Shown here: positions 4,833 to 6,247 of the stretch, one piece after another
Layout of the letters: the number at the start of each line of letters is the position of its first letter
How positions within the stretch are numbered: the stretch's first letter is position 1
DNA from: JBDREA01 sp043820265
GTDB lineage: Archaea > Altiarchaeota > Altiarchaeia > IMC4 > JBDREA01
Assembly (NCBI GenBank): GCA_043820265.1
Contig: JBDREA010000115.1
Coordinates: 1-6,247, forward strand
Reading direction: 5' to 3'
Length of the DNA: 6,247 bases
The notes under the pieces: model-generated
What the model was told of the DNA's origin: nothing
Seen by the model: only the letters and a program-made list of their open reading frames with translations
The model's database searches: none
Program-made: the position numbers and the translations under genes

Positions 4833-5798
4833 TTAGTCTAGGTCGATAATCTCAGCCACGAGTTTTCTGCACCTTTGGTTCCAAAGCTGGGTTTGGGTTT
4901 TGAGGATTTCGTCGCATAAATTCTCGTCTCTTGCTACTGCTGCCTGGCATGCGTATTGCTTGTAGAGTAACTCTCTTCCTCCGATGCCTGGGAGGTTAAA
5001 GCAGAGTTCCTCGTTTTTTGTTGCCGCCGCCACGTGAGCATAGCATCTGAATTCGTTGAAATCTGTTTTAACGGGTTTACAGATGGATTTGTCGGTTTGG
5101 AGCCGGGCCGAGATAATAATGCACTCCTCAAACAACAAATTGTCTTCGATTATGTTTGCACAAAAGTTTTCATCTGCTGTCCTTTTAGTCAACTCCAGAA
5201 AGCAGCGGTTTGTGAGGTTTTGGTCGTCCTCAATGAGATAACATAGTTGAGCCGACTTCGAATTTTTCGTCAATTCAAAAAAACACTGGTTTCTGATTTC
5301 TGCAGAAGTAATGTTTTCGCATATCTCAGTTTGGAGTTTCTTTACAGCAGTCGCAAGAAGGCATTCGTTTCTCCTTTTATCTGAGTTTAGCAAACTACAT
5401 GTTCTTTCTTCTCCACCACCTAAGAGTGCATTTAAGACGCAGTCGTCCCGGCTTTCGTTTTCCAAGATAAGGTCACAAATGCTTGGGTTGGTGAGGTTTT
5501 TTGCGAGATCCTTCAGGCATTCTATCCTAACCGAATCAACAAGGATATTGTTGCAAAGATTTAGGTTTTTTTCTTCGAACGCGAGTTTTCTGAGGATGTT
5601 TACATCAACTATTGTCGTAGTCGCATTATCAAACGGCTCTAAGGTGGAAGTTTCAAATAGGCCTATCGAAGTAAATGTGAAAATTGTCGTGGAAGATGAA
5701 GTGGGAAGAGTTGTCTTTCTCGGGGGAGGAGAATCTAGTAAGCATCCTGAAACCGAAAGCAAGATGAAGAGTATCACCAGGGATTTGAATCCTTTCAT
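4833..5798 (-). CDS. Cysteine-repeat surface lipoprotein, function unknown
   Basis: This is a 321-residue secreted protein, presumably anchored outside the membrane. Residues 1-18 are a signal peptide (KGFK, then a hydrophobic core) ending in the lipobox LSVSG before Cys19. Residues 20-65 are a Pro/Ser/Thr-rich stalk. Residues 79-317 are nine tandem repeats of about 26 residues, each with two cysteines in the pattern LC-x-x-I ... R-x-x-C-x-x-x-LA. The cysteines are at 82, 94, 108, 120, 134, 146, 160, 172, 186, 199, 213, 226, 240, 252, 266, 284, 295 and 310. Several Asn-X-Ser/Thr sequons (58, 101, 114, 162, 194) could be glycosylated. Similar repeats (DxxLC...R..C...LA) occur in uncharacterised archaeal exported proteins. 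The ATG lies 1 nt after the CoA-binding gene's stop, so the two are probably translationally coupled. No enzymatic motif is visible; a binding or scaffold role is a guess. Confidence 0.88.
   Translation of the reverse strand: MKGFKSLVILFILLSVSGCLLDSPPPRKTTLPTSSSTTIFTFTSIGLFETSTLEPFDNATTTIVDVNILRKLAFEEKNLNLCNNILVDSVRIECLKDLAKNLTNPSICDLILENESRDDCVLNALLGGGEERTCSLLNSDKRRNECLLATAVKKLQTEICENITSAEIRNQCFFELTKNSKSAQLCYLIEDDQNLTNRCFLELTKRTADENFCANIIEDNLLFEECIIISARLQTDKSICKPVKTDFNEFRCYAHVAAATKNEELCFNLPGIGGRELLYKQYACQAAVARDENLCDEILKTQTQLWNQRCRKLVAEIIDLD
4848..5564 (-). repeat. Nine tandem ~26-residue two-cysteine protein repeats
   Basis: This marks the repeat array in the lipoprotein (residues 79-317). 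Successive cysteine spacings are 12, 14, 12, 14, 12, 14, 12, 14, 13, 14, 13, 14, 12, 14, 18, 11 and 15. The register is strict for seven repeats and loosens in the last two, where repeat 8 carries an insertion (LPGIGGRELL). The DNA copies are diverged, so this is an old protein repeat and not a recent DNA duplication. Confidence 0.85.
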
Positions 5799-5799
5799 T

Positions 5800-6168
5800 T
5801 CAAAGGTCTTGGGGATTTATTCCAATCGCCAGGATACTACAGGTTAGAAGTGTTTCTATCCCGGCTTCTTTGAGCTTTTTTGCCAATTCAGCAGATTCCG
5901 AGCCTGGATTCAGGTAAACCCTCCTGATTTTCCTTTGGATAACATCGTCTGCTATCCCTAGGCCAATGGCGGGATTCACATAAAATGAAACTGAATCAAT
6001 ATGTTCCGGGACGTCAAGAACGGAGGGATGACAGGGTATTCCCTCAACTTCTTTTTCCTTTGGATTAACTGGAAAAACTCGATATCCCTTTGAGACATAC
6101 GCACGAACTGCTTTGTTGGAAAACCTCTTCCTATCCTTCGATGCCCCGACTATCGCGATGCTCTCCAT
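5800..6168 (-). CDS. CoA-binding domain protein (CoA_binding_2 family)
   Basis: This is a complete 122-residue stand-alone Rossmann-like protein, related to the CoA-binding domain of succinyl-CoA and ADP-forming acyl-CoA synthetases. The first strand and glycine loop read IAIVGASKDRKRFSNKAVRAY (about 4-24), then GYRVFPVNPK (28-37), the family's YPVNP-type motif. GIPCHPSVLDVPEHIDSVSF (43-62) matches the usual G-x-x-x-Y/H-x-S-L-x-D-I-P segment, and VYLNPGSES (84-92) corresponds to the family's W-x-x-P-G-x-x-S. No catalytic His domain or ATP-grasp domain is attached, so it probably binds CoA or a nucleotide without doing chemistry. ATG 6168 is the first start in the frame after an upstream stop. 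The gene ends in TGA, 1 nt before the lipoprotein gene. The physiological role is unknown for most of this family. Confidence 0.9.
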   Translation of the reverse strand: MESIAIVGASKDRKRFSNKAVRAYVSKGYRVFPVNPKEKEVEGIPCHPSVLDVPEHIDSVSFYVNPAIGLGIADDVIQRKIRRVYLNPGSESAELAKKLKEAGIETLLTCSILAIGINPQDL

Positions 6169-6173
6169 CGAAT

Positions 6174-6245
6174 CTAGAAGGACTTTTTCTCCGGCGGAAT
6201 CTTAAAACCTTTTGAGCTCAGATCCAAAGTTTTCGGGCTCAACGT
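6174..6245 (-). CDS. Possible C-terminal end of an upstream gene (window edge)
   Basis: A minus-strand frame open from the window edge reads TLSPKTLDLSSKG then FKIPPEKKSF, and stops at TAG, 5 nt before the CoA-binding ATG. The composition looks protein-like and the spacing would suit an operon. A second open frame (HVEPENFGSELKRF, stop TAA at 6204-6202) competes with it, and 23 residues are too few to recognise a family. Either, or neither, may be coding. Confidence 0.3.
   Translation of the reverse strand, partial: TLSPKTLDLSSKGFKIPPEKKSF
6201..6208 (-). promoter_or_regulatory. Possible TATA-like element for the CoA-binding gene
   Basis: The minus strand reads AAAAGGTTTTAAGATT about 37 nt before the ATG, so a transcript would start near 6178 with a leader of about 10 nt. 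It lacks the TTTCTTTTTA core of the other elements and would lie inside the coding region if the edge CDS is real. Weak call. Confidence 0.2.
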
Positions 6246-6247
6246 GT

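Noticed and set aside
5311..5847. Long plus-strand open frame of 178 codons
   Set aside because: It is antisense to the lipoprotein gene, whose signal peptide, lipobox and regular cysteine repeats show the minus strand is coding. The plus-strand translation has no recognisable domain.
1..6247. Mobile element, CRISPR array or phage region
   Set aside because: No terminal inverted repeats, transposase or integrase motifs, or regularly spaced DNA repeats were seen; the only repeat array is a diverged protein repeat.

Overview
This window is archaeal chromosome. The evidence is an archaeal-type phenylalanyl-tRNA synthetase alpha chain with a long N-terminal helical extension, an archaeal tRNA-splicing endonuclease, AT-rich TATA elements about 27 nt upstream of several start codons (near-leaderless genes), and a lipoprotein with a Ser/Thr-rich stalk. 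The lineage cannot be fixed from 6 kb; a euryarchaeal or related group is the best guess. No mobile element, CRISPR array, tRNA or rRNA was found.

Layout. Positions 2-1224 (+ strand) hold the end of an ABC transporter operon of the nitrate/sulfonate/taurine/pyrimidine-precursor type: the 3' part of the ATPase gene, overlapping the complete permease gene by 28 nt. Positions 1225-1450 are a non-coding stretch between convergent genes. It contains a TATA-like box followed by a set of hairpins and a possible pseudoknot, so it may be a small RNA gene or a structured 3' UTR. From 1451 to the right end every gene is on the minus strand. In order of transcription (right to left) they are: a doubtful C-terminal scrap at the edge, a small CoA-binding protein, a cysteine-repeat lipoprotein, endA, an 80-residue protein, a PfkB-family kinase and pheS.

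The most notable point is endA. Its apparent ORF ends at a TAG (4341-4339), but the same frame continues for 19 codons that encode exactly the conserved C-terminus of archaeal EndA (AVVDEEGDVTYY...) and then stops at TGA. The catalytic Tyr/His/Lys lie before the TAG; the acidic L10 loop and last strand needed for subunit assembly lie after it. UAG decoded as an amino acid (pyrrolysine is the known archaeal case), a nonsense mutation and a sequence error are the competing explanations. Two other genes here end in TAG at what look like natural ends, so complete reassignment of UAG is not obvious.

The second notable item is the lipoprotein. It has 18 cysteines after the lipobox, most of them spaced alternately 12 and 14 residues apart, giving nine tandem repeats of about 26 residues, probably a disulfide-clasped surface solenoid. 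The minus-strand genes are mostly single housekeeping genes with their own promoters and do not form one pathway. Only the CoA-binding gene and the lipoprotein gene, 1 nt apart, look co-transcribed.
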